64,000 nt of DNA from Legionella feeleii (GCF_001467625.1 NZ_LNYB01000080.1:403696-467695), one strand, 5' to 3'. Positions 9,755 through 22,037 are shown, counted from the stretch's first letter. Made by a program: numbers and translations. Notes: generated by a model not told the origin, from the sequence alone.

Positions 9755-11260
9755 ATGTATCATTTGCTCAATTTATTGATTTGGTTACCCATTATCGGAG
9801 GGGTTTTTGTATTCCTCACTGGCGATGATAATAACCCGAATGTATCACGTTATTTATCTTTATTTACGGTTATACTCACGTTACTAATCTGTATACCATT
9901 GGTAACCGGATTTGACGTCAATACCCCGGGTATGCAACATCTCGATGAAATAACCTGGATGCCAGCTTTAGGAATTAACTATAGCTTGGGAATTGATGGT
10001 ATGTCACTGCTATTAATTATCCTGAGCATCTTTACCAATCTTATTGTGATCCTCGCAACCTGGGACAGTATCCATCAGCGTGTTGGCCAATATATGGCTG
10101 CATTCTTAATTATGCAGGGTTTGTTAGTAGGTGTCTTTTCAGCACTTGATGCAATTGTTTTTTATATATTCTGGGAAGCAACGCTTATCCCTATGTATTT
10201 GATTATCGGTATTTGGGGTTCAGATAATCGCGTCTATGCAGCAATAAAATTTTTCCTATACACCTTCTTGGGTTCTGTGCTTATGCTGGCCTCGTTCCTT
10301 TATATAGGCTATCAGGCAGGGTCATTTAAAATTGAAGCTTTTTATGCCGTAAAATTAGGGATGACTGCCCAAACGCTCATCTTTATTGCTTTTTTCCTTG
10401 GTTTTGCAATCAAGATTCCAATGTTCCCCGTGCATACCTGGTTACCAGATGCCCATACCGAAGCGCCTGCCGGTGGTTCAGTTGTTCTGGCGGCAATATT
10501 GTTGAAGCTGGGTGCTTATGGATTTATTCGTTTTTCCTTGCCGATAGTACCTGATGCCTGTAGTAAATACGCGATGGTTATGATTGCCCTCTCATTAATA
10601 GCGGTAGTCTATGTGGGCTTGGTCGCTATTATCCAAAAGGATATGAAGAGACTTATTGCCTACTCATCAATATCCCATATGGGTTTTGTAACCCTTGGTT
10701 GTTTTGCTGTATTTGCTATAGCGAAACAGTCAGGACTGAGTAATGCGGGTTTGGTTCTTGAAGGAGCCATTATTGTGATGATTTCCCATGCTTTTGTCTC
10801 CAGTGCCATGTTTGCCGGCGTAGGTTATATTTATGACAGAATGCATACTCGTCAAGTTAAAGATTTTGGTGGGTTAGTCCATTCCATGCCAATATTCGCT
10901 TCCTTTTTCATGCTTTTTGCTATGGCAAACGCAGGATTGCCCGGAACTTCAGGTTTTGTTGGTGAATTTATGGTGATTTTAGGAAGCATTAAAGCAGGCT
11001 TCTGGATCGCATTTTGGGCTGCTACAACATTGATTATTGGTGCCGCATATACTTTGTGGATGTACAAACGCGTCATTTTTGGTCCGATAACTAATCAAAA
11101 GGTTGCATCCTTACGTGATATATCCGGCTTCGAAATCAGTGCTTATGCACTCCTTGCTTTTATGGTGGTAGCAATGGGTGTATATCCAAAGCCCGTACTT
11201 AATTATATTCATCAAACAGTCAGCTACACCTTGGCTCAGGCTGATAAATCAAAATTATAA
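9755..11260 (+). CDS. nuoM: NADH-quinone oxidoreductase subunit M
   Basis: This is the second antiporter-like membrane subunit of complex I (ND4 homologue), 501 aa with about 14 hydrophobic segments. Conserved segments are FYIFWEATLIPMYLIIGIWG, KIPMFPVHTWLPDAHTEAPAGGSV and DMKRLIAYSSISHMGFVTLG, which hold the acidic and lysine residues of the proton path. The ATG follows AAGGTGAAGGT, 15 bases after nuoL. Confidence 0.97.
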   Translation: MYHLLNLLIWLPIIGGVFVFLTGDDNNPNVSRYLSLFTVILTLLICIPLVTGFDVNTPGMQHLDEITWMPALGINYSLGIDGMSLLLIILSIFTNLIVILATWDSIHQRVGQYMAAFLIMQGLLVGVFSALDAIVFYIFWEATLIPMYLIIGIWGSDNRVYAAIKFFLYTFLGSVLMLASFLYIGYQAGSFKIEAFYAVKLGMTAQTLIFIAFFLGFAIKIPMFPVHTWLPDAHTEAPAGGSVVLAAILLKLGAYGFIRFSLPIVPDACSKYAMVMIALSLIAVVYVGLVAIIQKDMKRLIAYSSISHMGFVTLGCFAVFAIAKQSGLSNAGLVLEGAIIVMISHAFVSSAMFAGVGYIYDRMHTRQVKDFGGLVHSMPIFASFFMLFAMANAGLPGTSGFVGEFMVILGSIKAGFWIAFWAATTLIIGAAYTLWMYKRVIFGPITNQKVASLRDISGFEISAYALLAFMVVAMGVYPKPVLNYIHQTVSYTLAQADKSKL

Positions 11261-11279
11261 CTAGCAAGGTTAAATAAAC

Positions 11280-12725
11280 ATGACAGTATCATTACTTGAG
11301 AATCTACACATCGCATTACCTGAGATGATTGTGTTAGTCACCGCCTGTATAGCCTTGTTGGGTGATCTTTTTTTCCGACATCGCTACGCTTCGATTGCAT
11401 TTGCCTGCGCAATTGCAGGGCTGGCTTTAGCTGCTGGTGTAAGCTTTATGCTACTTGGTAGTTTCAAGACAGTAATCCTTGGCGGTCTTTATGTTAGTGA
11501 CGATATTGCACAGCTGATGAAATTATTTATTTATCTTAGCGTTTTTCTCTGTTTTTTCTATTCGCAGCGTTATATCGATGAGCGTCAGATGCCTGCAGGC
11601 GACTACTATGTCCTTGGCCTGTTTTCCATGTTAGGAATGATGGTACTTGTTTCAGCTCATTCATTACTGACCATTTATCTAGGTCTGGAGTTACTTTCCT
11701 TACCTTTATATGCGATGACTGCAATCCGTCGCACTAACAGCGACGCATCAGAGGCAGCCATGAAGTATTTTGTGATGGGTGCGATTGCCTCTGGCATGCT
11801 CTTGTATGGTTTATCCTTGTTGTATGGTGCTACAGGGAAACTCGATTTGCTTGATATTGCTAATGCTGTTGCTGCCAATTGGCAGCAGGACAGTACTTTA
11901 TTGTCGTTTGCTTTAGTATTTATTATGGTGGGTGTAGGGTTCAAATTAGCTGCAATGCCGTTTCACATGTGGGCACCGGATGTCTATCAAGGTGCGCCAA
12001 GTGCAGTCACCCTTTTTATTAGTGCTGCGCCTAAGATAGCCGCGCTTGGCATGGCATTGCGCTTGTTAACGCTAGGTTTGGCGGGTATTTCACCGCAATG
12101 GCAACAGTTACTGCTGATAATGGCTTTGCTATCAACCGGACTAGGTAATTTGTTGGCAATTACTCAAGTTAACATTAAGCGGCTTTTGGCTTATTCTGCT
12201 ATTTCCCATATTGGCTACTCGCTTTTTGGTCTCTTGGCAGCGAGTGATGCTGGTTATGCTGCAGCGCTTTATTATGTACTGGTCTATTCGTTAATGACGG
12301 TTGCTGCCTTTGGATTGATTGTGATTTTATCAAATAAGGGTGTCGAAATAGATCAGGTCGATGATTTGAAAGGCTTAAATAAGAGAAATCCCTGGATTGC
12401 CTTTATGCTCTTGATAGTCATGTTTTCAATGGCAGGAGTTCCACCTACCGTGGGCTTTTTTACCAAATTACTGGTTTTGAAGGCGTTGGTTGATGTTAAC
12501 ATGACTTGGGTTGCAGTACTTGGCCTTTTCTTCGCTGTCATTGGTGCTTATTATTATCTGCGTATTGTTAAAGTGATGTACTTTGATGAGGCTAGTGATA
12601 GCACCCCAGTGCGATTTTCTATGCCAACCCAAATTATATTTTCCTTGAATTGCCTGTCTCTTCTGTTCCTGGGTATATTCCCTTCAGCGCTAATAACCGC
12701 TTGTATTAACGCGTTTGCTGGTTAG
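11280..12725 (+). CDS. nuoN: NADH-quinone oxidoreductase subunit N
   Basis: This is the third antiporter-like subunit of complex I (ND2 homologue), next to NuoK in the membrane arm. It is 481 aa and strongly hydrophobic. Family segments include [56 protein letters not shown] and [13 protein letters not shown]. It is the last nuo gene. Its stop codon abuts the inverted-repeat sequence at 12727, and no ordinary T-tailed terminator was found directly behind it. Confidence 0.97.
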   Translation: MTVSLLENLHIALPEMIVLVTACIALLGDLFFRHRYASIAFACAIAGLALAAGVSFMLLGSFKTVILGGLYVSDDIAQLMKLFIYLSVFLCFFYSQRYIDERQMPAGDYYVLGLFSMLGMMVLVSAHSLLTIYLGLELLSLPLYAMTAIRRTNSDASEAAMKYFVMGAIASGMLLYGLSLLYGATGKLDLLDIANAVAANWQQDSTLLSFALVFIMVGVGFKLAAMPFHMWAPDVYQGAPSAVTLFISAAPKIAALGMALRLLTLGLAGISPQWQQLLLIMALLSTGLGNLLAITQVNIKRLLAYSAISHIGYSLFGLLAASDAGYAAALYYVLVYSLMTVAAFGLIVILSNKGVEIDQVDDLKGLNKRNPWIAFMLLIVMFSMAGVPPTVGFFTKLLVLKALVDVNMTWVAVLGLFFAVIGAYYYLRIVKVMYFDEASDSTPVRFSMPTQIIFSLNCLSLLFLGIFPSALITACINAFAG

Positions 12726-12726
12726 A

Positions 12727-12923
12727 GGCTGTTGAGATTTCTACCTTGTCAGGTATGGCTTGATTTTCTGCACTTCGCTGCGAAGCTCTAATATCAAGCC
12801 ATAAGCTGTGCAGGTTGGAGGATTCGCGCAATGGTCCATGGGAGCATGTCGGTCAAGGGGATACGGCTGAGGTGCCCCAATATCAGGCTATAAGCACTCA
12901 GGCTAGCGAAATCGCAACAAGCC
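12727..12923. repeat. Inverted-repeat intergenic element after nuoN
   Basis: The ~290 bases between nuoN and the tRNA hold no gene. Imperfect terminal inverted repeats are seen: GGCTGTTGAGATTTC at 12727-12741 and the complement of GGCTTGTTGCGATTTC at 12908-12923. Inside, GGCTTGAT (12758-) pairs with ATCAAGCC, enclosing the small hairpin CTTCG-CTG-CGAAG. A similar 13-base end, GGGCTGTTGATATT, occurs alone after the luxR-like gene near 41200. This could be a small non-autonomous element or a folded terminator region for nuoN. Confidence 0.45.
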
Positions 12924-12976
12924 AAATACTGAAGGAATAATTAATTTCTTAATATCCTCCAACTGATAAAAAAAGC

Positions 12977-13005
12977 TTGATAAATAAAGGGAGGGTGAGT
13001 ATACT
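12977..13005 (+). promoter_or_regulatory. Sigma-70-type promoter for tRNA-fMet
   Basis: TTGATA (12977-12982) and TATACT (13000-13005) are separated by 17 bases and lie 14 bases before the tRNA. The spacer includes a GGGAGGG run. Confidence 0.7.
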
Positions 13006-13018
13006 TGCCCTCAGTTGA

Positions 13019-13095
<77 letters not shown>

Positions 13096-13100
13096 CTATT

Positions 13101-13126
13101 AAAAACCCCATCATTGGGGTTTTTTA
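13101..13126 (+). terminator. Rho-independent terminator after tRNA-fMet
   Basis: A hairpin, AAAAACCCC-ATCATT-GGGGTTTTTT, with a T tract starts 5 bases after the tRNA CCA end. It separates the tRNA from the rimP transcript. Confidence 0.85.
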
Positions 13127-13315
13127 TTATGCTCAAACAGGTAATGAGCAATATAAAGCTATCAGTCAGGCGATGGTGAATTACTCAAGCTCTGTTTTAA
13201 GATTATATTTGGGGCCGTGGGCAATGATGTTCATAGAGTAGTTCCCAAAATAGTCATTTCGAAAAATATGCCTGAATCAATGTCAATCCAGGAAAAGTAG
13301 GTGGTCGGGTAGCAT

Positions 13316-13762
13316 ATGATACAGAGCGAAATTGAACAAATATTAAAGCCGGTGATTGAGGATTTGGGTTACGAGCTTTGGGGATGTGAGTACTTATCAC
13401 AGGGGAAACATTCGCTGCTGCGTATATATATAGATAAAGTCGATGGCATTGGTATCGAGGATTGTGAGCGAGTTAGTAAACAGGTTAGTGCGCTCCTCGA
13501 TGTGGAAGATCCCATCTCGGGAAATTATAGTTTAGAGATATCTTCTCCAGGAATACCTCGCCCGCTGTTTAATAAAGAGCAGTATAAGCGTTATCTGGGG
13601 TGCGATATCCAGGTAAAATTGTTTAAACCCGTAGCAGGTAGACGCAAACTGTCTGGTACTCTTATGACTGTTAGTGATGATCAGTTGATATTAAAAGTGG
13701 GTGATGAGCAACTGGAAGTACTATTTTCACAAATAGTAAAAGCAAATTTGACAGGCGAGTGA
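13316..13762 (+). CDS. rimP: Ribosome maturation factor RimP
   Basis: This 148-aa protein is needed for 30S subunit maturation. The N-terminal alpha/beta domain (to about residue 80) contains [22 protein letters not shown] and the conserved [13 protein letters not shown] segment. A small SH3-like barrel follows. It is the first gene of the nusA-infB group, and its stop overlaps the upstream edge of the nusA ribosome site. The 220 bases between the tRNA terminator and this gene must hold its promoter, but no box is convincing. Confidence 0.96.
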   Translation: MIQSEIEQILKPVIEDLGYELWGCEYLSQGKHSLLRIYIDKVDGIGIEDCERVSKQVSALLDVEDPISGNYSLEISSPGIPRPLFNKEQYKRYLGCDIQVKLFKPVAGRRKLSGTLMTVSDDQLILKVGDEQLEVLFSQIVKANLTGE

Positions 13763-13770
13763 GGCGAACA

Positions 13771-15249
13771 ATGAGCAAAGAATTGTTATTAGTTGCTGAG
13801 GCATTATCTAACGAGAAGGGTGTGAGCAAAGAAGTTGTATTGCAAGCAATCCAAGCAGCGCTTGAATCTGCCACTCGTAAACTCACTGATAAAGATATTG
13901 GGGTGAGAGTAAAGCTTGATCCTCGTTCTGGCGAATATGAAACTTTCCGTTATTGGGATGTTGTTGCTGATGAAGAGATGGAGTTCCCTGAGCGGCAATT
14001 AACGCTTGCTCAAGCCAAGGAGCGCCAGCCAAAAATTGAGATCGGTGGACGTATTGAAGAGCCGATGCCTTCAGTTGAATTTGGTCGCATCGCCGCGCAA
14101 ACCGCACGTCAAGTTATTATGCAAAAAGTACGTGAGGCAGAAAGGCAACAAGTGGTTGATCAATTCAGGAATAAACTGGGTCAACTTGTTTATGGTACAG
14201 TCAAAAAAGTCACACGAGATAACATCATTATTGATTTGGGCGGTAAAGCAGAAGCCTTTATGCCGCGTAACGAAATGCTACCTAATGAAATGTTTAGACC
14301 GAATGACAGAGTACGTGCCTATTTATATGAGATAACACCTCAGGCACGTGGGCCGCAATTGTATGTTAGCCGTACTCGCAATGAAATGTTGGTAGAGCTG
14401 TTTCGTATCGAAGTACCTGAAATTGGTGAGAATGTTATTGAGGTTAAAGCTGCTGCCCGAGAGCCAGGCAATCGCGCTAAAATTGCTGTTAAGACCAATG
14501 ATGGTCGTATTGATCCAGTAGGTGCTTGTGTAGGAATGCGTGGCGCTCGCGTTCAGGCTGTTTCTGGTGAATTGGGTGGTGAGCGTGTGGATATCATTTT
14601 ATGGGACGACAATCCAGCACAATTAGTCATTAATGCGATGGCACCTGCAGATATCACCTCGATTGTTGTTGATGAAGATAGCCATACAATGGATCTGGCA
14701 GTACAGAAAGATCAGTTATCACAGGCAATTGGCCGAAGCGGGCAAAATGTAAGGTTGGCCAGTCAACTGACAGGCTGGACTTTGAACGTAATGACGGTTG
14801 AGGAGTTTAATAACAAGAGCCAGGAAGAGTCGAGCAAAATTGTTAATCTCTTTACCACAACGTTGGAAATTGATGAAGAAATTGCCAATCTTTTGGTGAC
14901 ACATGGATTTTCTTCTCTGGAAGAGATTGCGTACGTTCCCAAAGAAGAATTACTTGCTATTGAAGAATTTGACGAAGAAATTGTTGATGAACTAAGAAAC
15001 AGGGCAAATGATACGCTATTGACCCAGGCGTTAACTTCTGGGCAAGGCCTGTCAGGCACTCCCACCGAGTCACTTTTGGAAATGGATGGGATGACGGAGG
15101 CTTTAGCTATTAGCTTAGCAGCTAAAGGGATTACAACAATGGATGAGCTTGCCGAACAATCGGTTGATGAGTTGCTTGATATTCATGGTATGACAGAAGA
15201 GCAAGCTGCCAAACTGATTATGACAGCACGAGAGCCGTGGTTTCGATAA
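13771..15249 (+). CDS. nusA: Transcription termination/antitermination factor NusA
   Basis: This RNA-polymerase-binding factor controls pausing, termination and antitermination. Domains in order: an N-terminal RNAP-binding domain (about 1-125), an S1 domain (around [22 protein letters not shown]), two KH domains (with [22 protein letters not shown] and [17 protein letters not shown]) and two acidic C-terminal helix-hairpin-helix repeats (about 365-490). I start at the ATG at 13771 (492 aa) with GAGTGAGGCG upstream. A GTG at 13759 would add four residues and overlap rimP. Confidence 0.97.
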   Translation: MSKELLLVAEALSNEKGVSKEVVLQAIQAALESATRKLTDKDIGVRVKLDPRSGEYETFRYWDVVADEEMEFPERQLTLAQAKERQPKIEIGGRIEEPMPSVEFGRIAAQTARQVIMQKVREAERQQVVDQFRNKLGQLVYGTVKKVTRDNIIIDLGGKAEAFMPRNEMLPNEMFRPNDRVRAYLYEITPQARGPQLYVSRTRNEMLVELFRIEVPEIGENVIEVKAAAREPGNRAKIAVKTNDGRIDPVGACVGMRGARVQAVSGELGGERVDIILWDDNPAQLVINAMAPADITSIVVDEDSHTMDLAVQKDQLSQAIGRSGQNVRLASQLTGWTLNVMTVEEFNNKSQEESSKIVNLFTTTLEIDEEIANLLVTHGFSSLEEIAYVPKEELLAIEEFDEEIVDELRNRANDTLLTQALTSGQGLSGTPTESLLEMDGMTEALAISLAAKGITTMDELAEQSVDELLDIHGMTEEQAAKLIMTAREPWFR

Positions 15250-15410
15250 GAATTAATTAGATTGTTCGGGGTTGGAAAATTTCAACTTCATGCATTACCA
15301 GATTATCAAGGCGTTTGCTTATAATGCGTTGATTATACAGTGAATTTTGAGCTCATAGTATTTAGAATTAGAGCAGTTTCTATGTGGGATTGCTGAAAGG
15401 GGATTAAATT

Positions 15411-17993
15411 ATGGCGGATGTGACGGTTAAACAATTGGCTCAAGTCGTTGGTATCCCTGTTGAACGCCTATTGAACCAGTTACAGGAAGCAGGGTTATCT
15501 TTTAGTGATGAACAACAGACAGTCAACGAAGAGCAGAAACGTATTCTGTTAACTCATCTTAAAGGTAGCTCTAACCGAGAAACACGCACAACTCCGGAGC
15601 GAATTACTCTTCGCCGTAAGAGCCTTTCTCAAGTGACTGTTGGCCATGACGTACACAGTGGCAAAACAGTAAATATCGAAGTCCGTAAAAAGCGAACTTA
15701 CGTCAAACGAAGTAGCTTGCTTGATCAGCAAAGTGAAACTGAGCATGAAGAGGATATTGCTGCACCAGTTGAAGATCTTGTAACGAAAGACGTTGCACAA
15801 ATCTCCGAAGCTGAAGCGATTGCTGAGTCTGGCGCTGAAATTGAAGTTTTACCTGAAGAGCAAAATGGGCAAGTAGAGCTGGCTGCTGAAGAGCCGGAAT
15901 TAGTTGCTGAAGCAGAAGAAGCGATTATCCCAGAAATTCTCCCCATAGCCGATCAAATTCTGCCGGAACCTGTTGCTGAAGAAAAGGTTGAGAAGGCTTC
16001 TAAAAAGAAGCACGGTGATAAAAGCGAGAAGACTGATTCTGAGGTTGAGTCAGATTTCAAGAAAGGGCGTGCTGGCAAGAGAGGTAAATATCAGGCTCCT
16101 GAGCGTGAGGATGATGAAGGCTCTGTAATGCGTCATAAGCGTAATAAAGTTAAAAGGCGCAAGGGTAGTGAAAAATCAGAGAAATATCGTGAGGCCGAAG
16201 AGGCATTGACCCATGGTTTTGCTATGCCGACTGCACCTATGGTACATGAAGTATTAATACCAGAAACAATTACTGTAGCTGAATTGGCTAAACGCATGTC
16301 GGTAAAAGCTGCTGAAGTGATTAAAGTGATGATGGGCCTTGGTGCTATGGCTACTATCAACCAGGTTATCGATCAAGATACGGCTGCCATTGTTGTTGAA
16401 GAAATGGGTCATAAGTCAAAAATAGTAAAAGAAAATGCTATAGAAGATACACTTGGCGATGTCTTGAATAAAGGAAGTAAAACAGAAGCTCGTGCTCCCG
16501 TTGTAACCATTATGGGTCATGTGGATCACGGTAAAACTTCTTTGCTTGACTATATCAGACGTACCAAGGTTGCTGCCGGCGAAGCGGGTGGAATAACCCA
16601 GCATATTGGTGCTTACCATGTGAGCACACCTAAAGGTGAAATTACTTTTCTTGATACCCCCGGCCATGCTGCCTTTACCGCAATGCGTGCTCGTGGAGCG
16701 CAGGCTACTGATATCGTCATTCTGATTGTAGCGGCAGATGATGGTGTTAAGCCACAAACTGTTGAAGCAGTACAACATGCCAAAGCGGCTAATGTGCCAA
16801 TTATTGTCGCAGTTAATAAAATGGATAAACCTGATGCTGATCCTGATCGGGTTATGAACGAACTATCAGCCTATGATGTAATTCCTGAGTCGTGGGGCGG
16901 AGACACAATGTTCGTAAAAATTTCGGCTAAATCCGGATTAGGTATCGACGAATTACTGGATGCTGTTTTGTTGCAATCGGAAGTGTTGGAATTAACAGCA
17001 AATACTGATGGTGCAGCAAAAGGGGTAGTTATTGAGTCACGACTCGATAAGGGACGTGGTCCTGTGGCTACTGTGCTTGTACAAAATGGAACTTTGCATA
17101 AAGGGGATATCATCCTTGCTGGTTTGCAGTATGGTCGTGTTCGCGCCTTGGTCAGCGATAATGGCAGCCTGGTGGACAGTGCTGGTCCCTCCATTCCTGT
17201 TGAGGTACTTGGGTTATCGGCTATTCCACACGCTGGAGATGAAGCAGTTGTTGTCCCTGATGAGAAACGAGCCCGAGAAGTGGCTTTATTCCGTCAAGGA
17301 AAATTCCGTGATGTTAAGTTGGCTAGACGACAAAAATCTTCTCTGGATGGTTTCTTTGAAACCATGACGACTGCAGAAGCAAAAGTGTTGAATGTGGTCT
17401 TGAAGGCTGATGTACAGGGCTCAGTTGAAGCAATTGCTGATGCGTTGGTTAAATTATCAACTGACGAAGTGAAAGTTGAAATTATTGCAAGTGGTGTTGG
17501 TGGTATTACGGAATCTGATGTCCATTTAGCTATCGCTTCCAATGCAATTTTAATTGGGTTCAATGTCCGGGCTGACAGCGGTGCTAAGAAATTGGCTGAA
17601 CAGGAAGCTGTTTCCTTGCACTACTATAGCGTCATTTATGACATCGTTGATCAAGTCAAAGGTGCGCTATCGGGTATGCTGGCGCCCCAATTTAAAGAAG
17701 AGATTATCGGTATTGCAGAAGTACGCGACGTATTCCGCTCACCCAAGCTGGGAGCTATCGCTGGTTGTATGGTTGTTGAGGGTATGATCAAGCGTAATAA
17801 TCCAATTCGTGTACTCAGAAATAACGTCGTTATTTATGAGGGTACGCTGGAATCATTAAGACGATTTAAAGATGATGTTGTTGAAGTTCGCCAAGGATTT
17901 GAGTGCGGTATCGGGGTGAAGAATTACAATGATGTTAAGGCCGGCGATTTGATTGAAGTATTTGAGACAATTGAAATAAAGCGTGATTTATGA
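15411..17993 (+). CDS. infB: Translation initiation factor IF-2
   Basis: This GTPase places initiator tRNA on the ribosome. Its 860 aa comprise a short N-terminal domain ([19 protein letters not shown]), a long charged linker rich in E, A and K (about residues 100-270), a second IF2N domain, and the G domain with G1 GHVDHGKT (369-376), DTPGHAAF and NKMD. C-terminal domains II to IV follow. Its tRNA substrate gene is nearby. A TATAAT at 15320-15325 in the 160-base gap after nusA may be an extra promoter. The stop overlaps the rbfA start by four bases (ATGA). Confidence 0.97.
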   Translation: MADVTVKQLAQVVGIPVERLLNQLQEAGLSFSDEQQTVNEEQKRILLTHLKGSSNRETRTTPERITLRRKSLSQVTVGHDVHSGKTVNIEVRKKRTYVKRSSLLDQQSETEHEEDIAAPVEDLVTKDVAQISEAEAIAESGAEIEVLPEEQNGQVELAAEEPELVAEAEEAIIPEILPIADQILPEPVAEEKVEKASKKKHGDKSEKTDSEVESDFKKGRAGKRGKYQAPEREDDEGSVMRHKRNKVKRRKGSEKSEKYREAEEALTHGFAMPTAPMVHEVLIPETITVAELAKRMSVKAAEVIKVMMGLGAMATINQVIDQDTAAIVVEEMGHKSKIVKENAIEDTLGDVLNKGSKTEARAPVVTIMGHVDHGKTSLLDYIRRTKVAAGEAGGITQHIGAYHVSTPKGEITFLDTPGHAAFTAMRARGAQATDIVILIVAADDGVKPQTVEAVQHAKAANVPIIVAVNKMDKPDADPDRVMNELSAYDVIPESWGGDTMFVKISAKSGLGIDELLDAVLLQSEVLELTANTDGAAKGVVIESRLDKGRGPVATVLVQNGTLHKGDIILAGLQYGRVRALVSDNGSLVDSAGPSIPVEVLGLSAIPHAGDEAVVVPDEKRAREVALFRQGKFRDVKLARRQKSSLDGFFETMTTAEAKVLNVVLKADVQGSVEAIADALVKLSTDEVKVEIIASGVGGITESDVHLAIASNAILIGFNVRADSGAKKLAEQEAVSLHYYSVIYDIVDQVKGALSGMLAPQFKEEIIGIAEVRDVFRSPKLGAIAGCMVVEGMIKRNNPIRVLRNNVVIYEGTLESLRRFKDDVVEVRQGFECGIGVKNYNDVKAGDLIEVFETIEIKRDL

Positions 17994-18358
17994 GTAAGGA
18001 TTTTAAGCGAACCGACCGCGTTGCAGAGATGATGCAGAGGAAGCTTTCGCAAATTATTCAGCAGGAAATCAAAGATCCGCGATTGCCTGCTTTTATTACT
18101 ATCTCAGCTGTAAAGGTTTCTGCGGATTTGGGACACGCAAAGGTCTATTTTACCGTGTTCAACGATGACGTGAAGGAAACTGCAGCAATTCTAAATGCGG
18201 CTGCAAGCTATTTGCGTTCTGCCTTGGCAAGATCAGTGAAATTGCGTACGGTTCCTCAGCTTCATTTTGTATATGATGAGTCAATAGAATATGGCAGGCG
18301 GTTAAGTCGATTGATTGATGAAGCTAATCCCTCAGACGCTGATGATGAACAAGATTGA
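17990..18358 (+). CDS. rbfA: 30S ribosome-binding factor RbfA
   Basis: This small KH-fold protein (122 aa) acts late in 16S rRNA 5'-end processing and 30S maturation. Typical sequence includes [23 protein letters not shown] near the start and [22 protein letters not shown] near the end. The start overlaps the infB stop (ATGA), and the end overlaps truB, so the three genes are translationally linked. Confidence 0.96.
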   Translation: MSKDFKRTDRVAEMMQRKLSQIIQQEIKDPRLPAFITISAVKVSADLGHAKVYFTVFNDDVKETAAILNAAASYLRSALARSVKLRTVPQLHFVYDESIEYGRRLSRLIDEANPSDADDEQD

Positions 18359-19274
18359 GAATAAGCAGTCTGTAAACGGTATTTTGCTGCTTAATAAACC
18401 ACAAGGATTGTCGTCTAATGCTGTGTTACAGCAGGTTAAAAGATTATTTCAAGCAAAAAAAGCGGGGCACACAGGTAGTTTGGATCCATTGGCTACCGGT
18501 ATGTTGCCGATCTGTTTTGGTGAGGCGACCAAATTCTGCCAATATCTTCTCAATGCTGACAAATGCTATGAAGCGAGCGGCTTATTGGGTATCAAAACGA
18601 ATACTGCCGATGCTTGTGGTGAGATCACCCAGGAAATCTCTAATTTTACAGTGACAGACGCTCAACTATTGACTGTCCTTGAGCAATTCAAAGGCAAGAT
18701 TCAACAGGTCCCTTCCATGTTTTCGGCTTTGAAACATAATGGTACTCCCCTCTATAAATATGCACGTGAAGGTGTGGATGTTGCGCGTGCTGCACGAGAG
18801 ATTATTATTCATCAATTGGATTTAACCGGATTTAACAATAAGGAATTTGATATTAAAGTATCGTGCAGCAAAGGAACATATATCCGTAATCTGATTGAAG
18901 ACATTGGTGATAGACTGGGGGTTGGAGCGCATGTGACCAGGCTTCATCGTGTGCATACAGCAGGGTTTGCTGATGAGCCAATGTACGATATAGATGATTT
19001 ACAGAATAAAACAGCTGAACAACGATTAGCTTGCCTTTTGCCCATGGAACGAGCGGTATCCTATTTACCTGTTTTAGTTTTAAATAGAGAAGAAGTCGTT
19101 GCTCTAAGGCAGGGAAAAGTGCTTGTTGATAAGAAGGTTTCCAATTTGAATAGCAGCTGTATTCGCCTTCACGATGATGAGGACCGGTTTGTGGGATTGG
19201 GAGAAATTCAGGCGACAGGTATTTTAACAGTAAAACGTTTATTGACTAGCGAGACTGTTGCAGGACTTGAGTAA
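18342..19274 (+). CDS. truB: tRNA pseudouridine(55) synthase TruB
   Basis: This enzyme makes pseudouridine at position 55 of the tRNA T-loop. The [15 protein letters not shown] segment is followed by [16 protein letters not shown], in which D48 is the catalytic aspartate. The [13 protein letters not shown] segment and a C-terminal PUA-like region are also present. The start is one of two adjacent ATGs at 18342 and 18345 inside the end of rbfA (310 or 309 aa). The open frame extends to a TTG at 18315, but that adds residues outside the family pattern. Confidence 0.94.
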   Translation: MMNKIENKQSVNGILLLNKPQGLSSNAVLQQVKRLFQAKKAGHTGSLDPLATGMLPICFGEATKFCQYLLNADKCYEASGLLGIKTNTADACGEITQEISNFTVTDAQLLTVLEQFKGKIQQVPSMFSALKHNGTPLYKYAREGVDVARAAREIIIHQLDLTGFNNKEFDIKVSCSKGTYIRNLIEDIGDRLGVGAHVTRLHRVHTAGFADEPMYDIDDLQNKTAEQRLACLLPMERAVSYLPVLVLNREEVVALRQGKVLVDKKVSNLNSSCIRLHDDEDRFVGLGEIQATGILTVKRLLTSETVAGLE

Positions 19275-19400
19275 TATTCTGCCAGCAAGCTTTGAAAGAA
19301 GCCCAATGTTGCCAACAACGAGAATCGGTTGTGTCATGGCTTTATAGATTTTTTATGCAGGGAAAGGTCAATAAATATTGCACAAATTCTCTGCTAATAC

Positions 19401-19429
19401 TTGTGTCAAAGGGCTGGCCTTGATAGAAT
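19401..19429 (+). promoter_or_regulatory. Promoter for rpsO-pnp
   Basis: TTGTGT (19401-19406) and TAGAAT (19424-19429) are separated by 17 bases, 45 bases before the rpsO start. They lie in the 199-base gap after truB, consistent with a separate rpsO promoter. Confidence 0.55.
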
Positions 19430-19473
19430 GCTCCCCTTTGAATGAACACTTAGCTTATCCTCAGGAGTGAATA

Positions 19474-19749
19474 ATGTCGCTAACTAGCGCGCAAAAAGCA
19501 GAAATTGTTAACGAATATAAGCGAGCTGATAAAGATACTGGTTCGCCTGAAGTTCAAGTTTCTCTAATGAGTAGTCGGATTAAATACTTAACCGATCATT
19601 TTAAAGTCAATAAAAAAGATTTCCACTCACGACGTGGTTTGCAAGAATTAGTAAACAAGCGCCGTAAGTTGCTGAAGTATCTGAAGAGAAAAGATCAGGC
19701 TCGTTATCAAACATTGATTCAAAATCTGGGCTTACGGGATTCCTATTGA
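19474..19749 (+). CDS. rpsO: 30S ribosomal protein S15
   Basis: This primary 16S-rRNA-binding protein of the small-subunit platform is 91 aa. Conserved sequence includes [23 protein letters not shown] and [29 protein letters not shown] precedes the ATG. A strong terminator follows before pnp, as in other gammaproteobacteria where rpsO and pnp are only partly co-transcribed. Confidence 0.98.
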   Translation: MSLTSAQKAEIVNEYKRADKDTGSPEVQVSLMSSRIKYLTDHFKVNKKDFHSRRGLQELVNKRRKLLKYLKRKDQARYQTLIQNLGLRDSY

Positions 19750-19802
19750 GCGTTTGGAACAATGCTAATGGGACTAGTCTGCTCGATTCTCAGGTCAAAT
19801 GA

Positions 19803-19830
19803 AAGGCGCAGTTTTCTGCGCCTTTTTTTT
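19803..19830 (+). terminator. Rho-independent terminator between rpsO and pnp
   Basis: A GC-rich hairpin (AGGCGCAG-TTT-CTGCGCCT) is followed by eight T residues. It lies 54 bases after the rpsO stop and 30 bases before pnp. Confidence 0.88.
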
Positions 19831-19859
19831 CATTATAACAATTCAAAGAGGTGAGTTAC

Positions 19860-22037
19860 GTGGCTAAAATCACTAAAGAAATACGATTCGGTGAACACAC
19901 GCTAGTACTTGAAACTGGTGAAATAGCTAGACAAGCGGATGGCGCTGTTTTTGCAAGTATGGGCGGAACGCAGGTTCTCGTTACTGTAGTTGCCAAGAAA
20001 GATGGGGCTGAAGGGAATGATTTTTTCCCTATGACTGTTAATTATCAGGAAAAATCTTATGCAGCAGGAAAGATTCCTGGTGGATTTAATAAACGTGAAG
20101 GACGTCCCAGCGAAAGTGAAACCTTGACTTCCCGCTTGATGGATAGACCTCTTCGTCCCCTATTTCCGGAGAGTTTCCACAATGAAGTGCAGATTATTGC
20201 AACGGTCATGTCGTTGAATCCTGAAGTACCAGCTGACATCGTTTCAATGATTGCTGCTTCCGCAGCCCTCGCGATTTCAGGTGTCCCTTTCCAAGGGCCT
20301 ATTGGTGCCGCACGTGTGGGTTATAAAGATGGTGTCTATCTGTTAAATCCGGGGTATAAAGCAATTGCACAATCTGAGCTTGATTTGGTTGTTGCAGGTA
20401 CACATGATGCTATTTTGATGGTTGAATCAGAAGCACGAGAGCTAAGCGAAGAAGTGATGCTTGGCGCGGTATTATTTGGCCATGAAATGATGAAGTCTGT
20501 TATCAGGACAATTGTGGAATTCGCCAAAGAAGTTGGTAAACCTGCTTGGGATTGGGTTGCGCCTCCGACAGATACAGCCTTGCAATCGAAAGTTGCCGAA
20601 TTGGCTACTTCCGCAGTTACCCAGGCTTATTTGTTGAAGGATAAGCAACAACGTTATCAGCGTCTTGCTGAAATAAGACAAGAAATCGTTGAAAAAATCA
20701 GCAGCGAACAAGAGGAAGTTAATAAAGACGCTGTGGTCGATATACTATGGAATTTGGAAAAAGCGATTGTACGTAACCGTATTCTGGATGGAGAGCCACG
20801 TATTGATGGGCGCGATCAGAAAACTGTACGTCCCATTGCGATTCGCACAAAATGCCTGGAGAGAGCACACGGGTCAGCGTTGTTTACTCGTGGAGAAACG
20901 CAGGCGATCGTTGCGGCAACGTTGGGCAATGAGCGTGATGCCCAAATTTTGGATAGCTTGAGTGGTGAATCCAAAGACAGATTCATGCTGCATTACAATT
21001 TCCCTCCCTATTCAGTTGGTGAGACAGGAATGGTTGGTAGTCCCAAGCGACGAGAAATTGGTCATGGCCGTTTAGCTAAACGCAGCCTGATAGCGGTGCT
21101 CCCAACTGCGACTGAGTTTCCCTATGTGTTGCGTGTTGTTTCTGAAATTACCGAGTCCAATGGCTCAAGTTCGATGGCAACAGTGTGTGGTACCAGCTTG
21201 GCTTTAATGGATGCTGGTGTACCTCTGAAAGCACCTGTTGCTGGTGTTGCCATGGGGTTGATTAAAGAAGGTGATCGTTTTGCAGTTTTAACTGATATTC
21301 TGGGTGATGAAGATCATTTAGGTGATATGGACTTTAAAGTTGCAGGTACCGAAAAAGGTATTACTGCGCTGCAAATGGATATAAAAATTACCGGGATTAC
21401 CAAAGAGATTATGGAGCAGGCTCTGGATCAAGCTTTAGCTGGACGGATTCATATTCTTGGTGTAATGAACAATTCCTTGTCTGAGCACCGTGAAGAATTG
21501 TCCCAGCATGCGCCTAGAATTGCCACTATGAAAGTTGCTGAAGATAAAATTCGCACTATTATCGGGAAAGGTGGTGCTACAATTAAAGGCTTGATTGAAA
21601 GTACTGGTGTAGCTATTGATATTGATGATAGTGGTACTGTTCAACTATTTTCTCCTGACGCTGAAGCCTTGGAAGAAGCACAACGCCAAATCAAGGCGCT
21701 GATTGCTGAAGTAGAGGTAGGGCAAACGTATAAAGGTAAAGTCAGCAAGATTGTCGATTTTGGTGCCTTTATCAATTTATTGCCTGGTAAAGATGGTCTC
21801 TTACATATTTCTCAGATTTGTTCCGATCGCTCTCAGAAGGTTGAATCTGTATTAGGTGAGGGCCAGGAAATAGAAGTCTTTGTGGCAGGTGTTGATAAGC
21901 AAGGACGAGTCAAGCTGGAGTGGAAAGACAAACCGCAAGCAGCTGCGGCTGGTAATGAAAAATCAGTACCAGTGGAAGCAGTGGACGACGAATCTTTAGA
22001 TAGCGAAGTTCAGCCTTCCTCAACAGAAGAAGAGTAA
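19860..22037 (+). CDS. pnp: Polyribonucleotide nucleotidyltransferase (PNPase)
   Basis: This 3'-5' phosphorolytic exoribonuclease is 725 aa. It has two RNase PH domains joined by a helical linker, then a KH domain ([15 protein letters not shown]) and an S1 domain ([28 protein letters not shown]), with an acidic tail. I chose the GTG at 19860 (MAKITKEI...) because AGAGGTGAG sits about five bases before it and the family starts there. A GTG at 19851 overlaps that ribosome site. PNPase autoregulates through its leader in E. coli; no specific leader structure was identified here. Confidence 0.97.
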   Translation: MAKITKEIRFGEHTLVLETGEIARQADGAVFASMGGTQVLVTVVAKKDGAEGNDFFPMTVNYQEKSYAAGKIPGGFNKREGRPSESETLTSRLMDRPLRPLFPESFHNEVQIIATVMSLNPEVPADIVSMIAASAALAISGVPFQGPIGAARVGYKDGVYLLNPGYKAIAQSELDLVVAGTHDAILMVESEARELSEEVMLGAVLFGHEMMKSVIRTIVEFAKEVGKPAWDWVAPPTDTALQSKVAELATSAVTQAYLLKDKQQRYQRLAEIRQEIVEKISSEQEEVNKDAVVDILWNLEKAIVRNRILDGEPRIDGRDQKTVRPIAIRTKCLERAHGSALFTRGETQAIVAATLGNERDAQILDSLSGESKDRFMLHYNFPPYSVGETGMVGSPKRREIGHGRLAKRSLIAVLPTATEFPYVLRVVSEITESNGSSSMATVCGTSLALMDAGVPLKAPVAGVAMGLIKEGDRFAVLTDILGDEDHLGDMDFKVAGTEKGITALQMDIKITGITKEIMEQALDQALAGRIHILGVMNNSLSEHREELSQHAPRIATMKVAEDKIRTIIGKGGATIKGLIESTGVAIDIDDSGTVQLFSPDAEALEEAQRQIKALIAEVEVGQTYKGKVSKIVDFGAFINLLPGKDGLLHISQICSDRSQKVESVLGEGQEIEVFVAGVDKQGRVKLEWKDKPQAAAAGNEKSVPVEAVDDESLDSEVQPSSTEEE

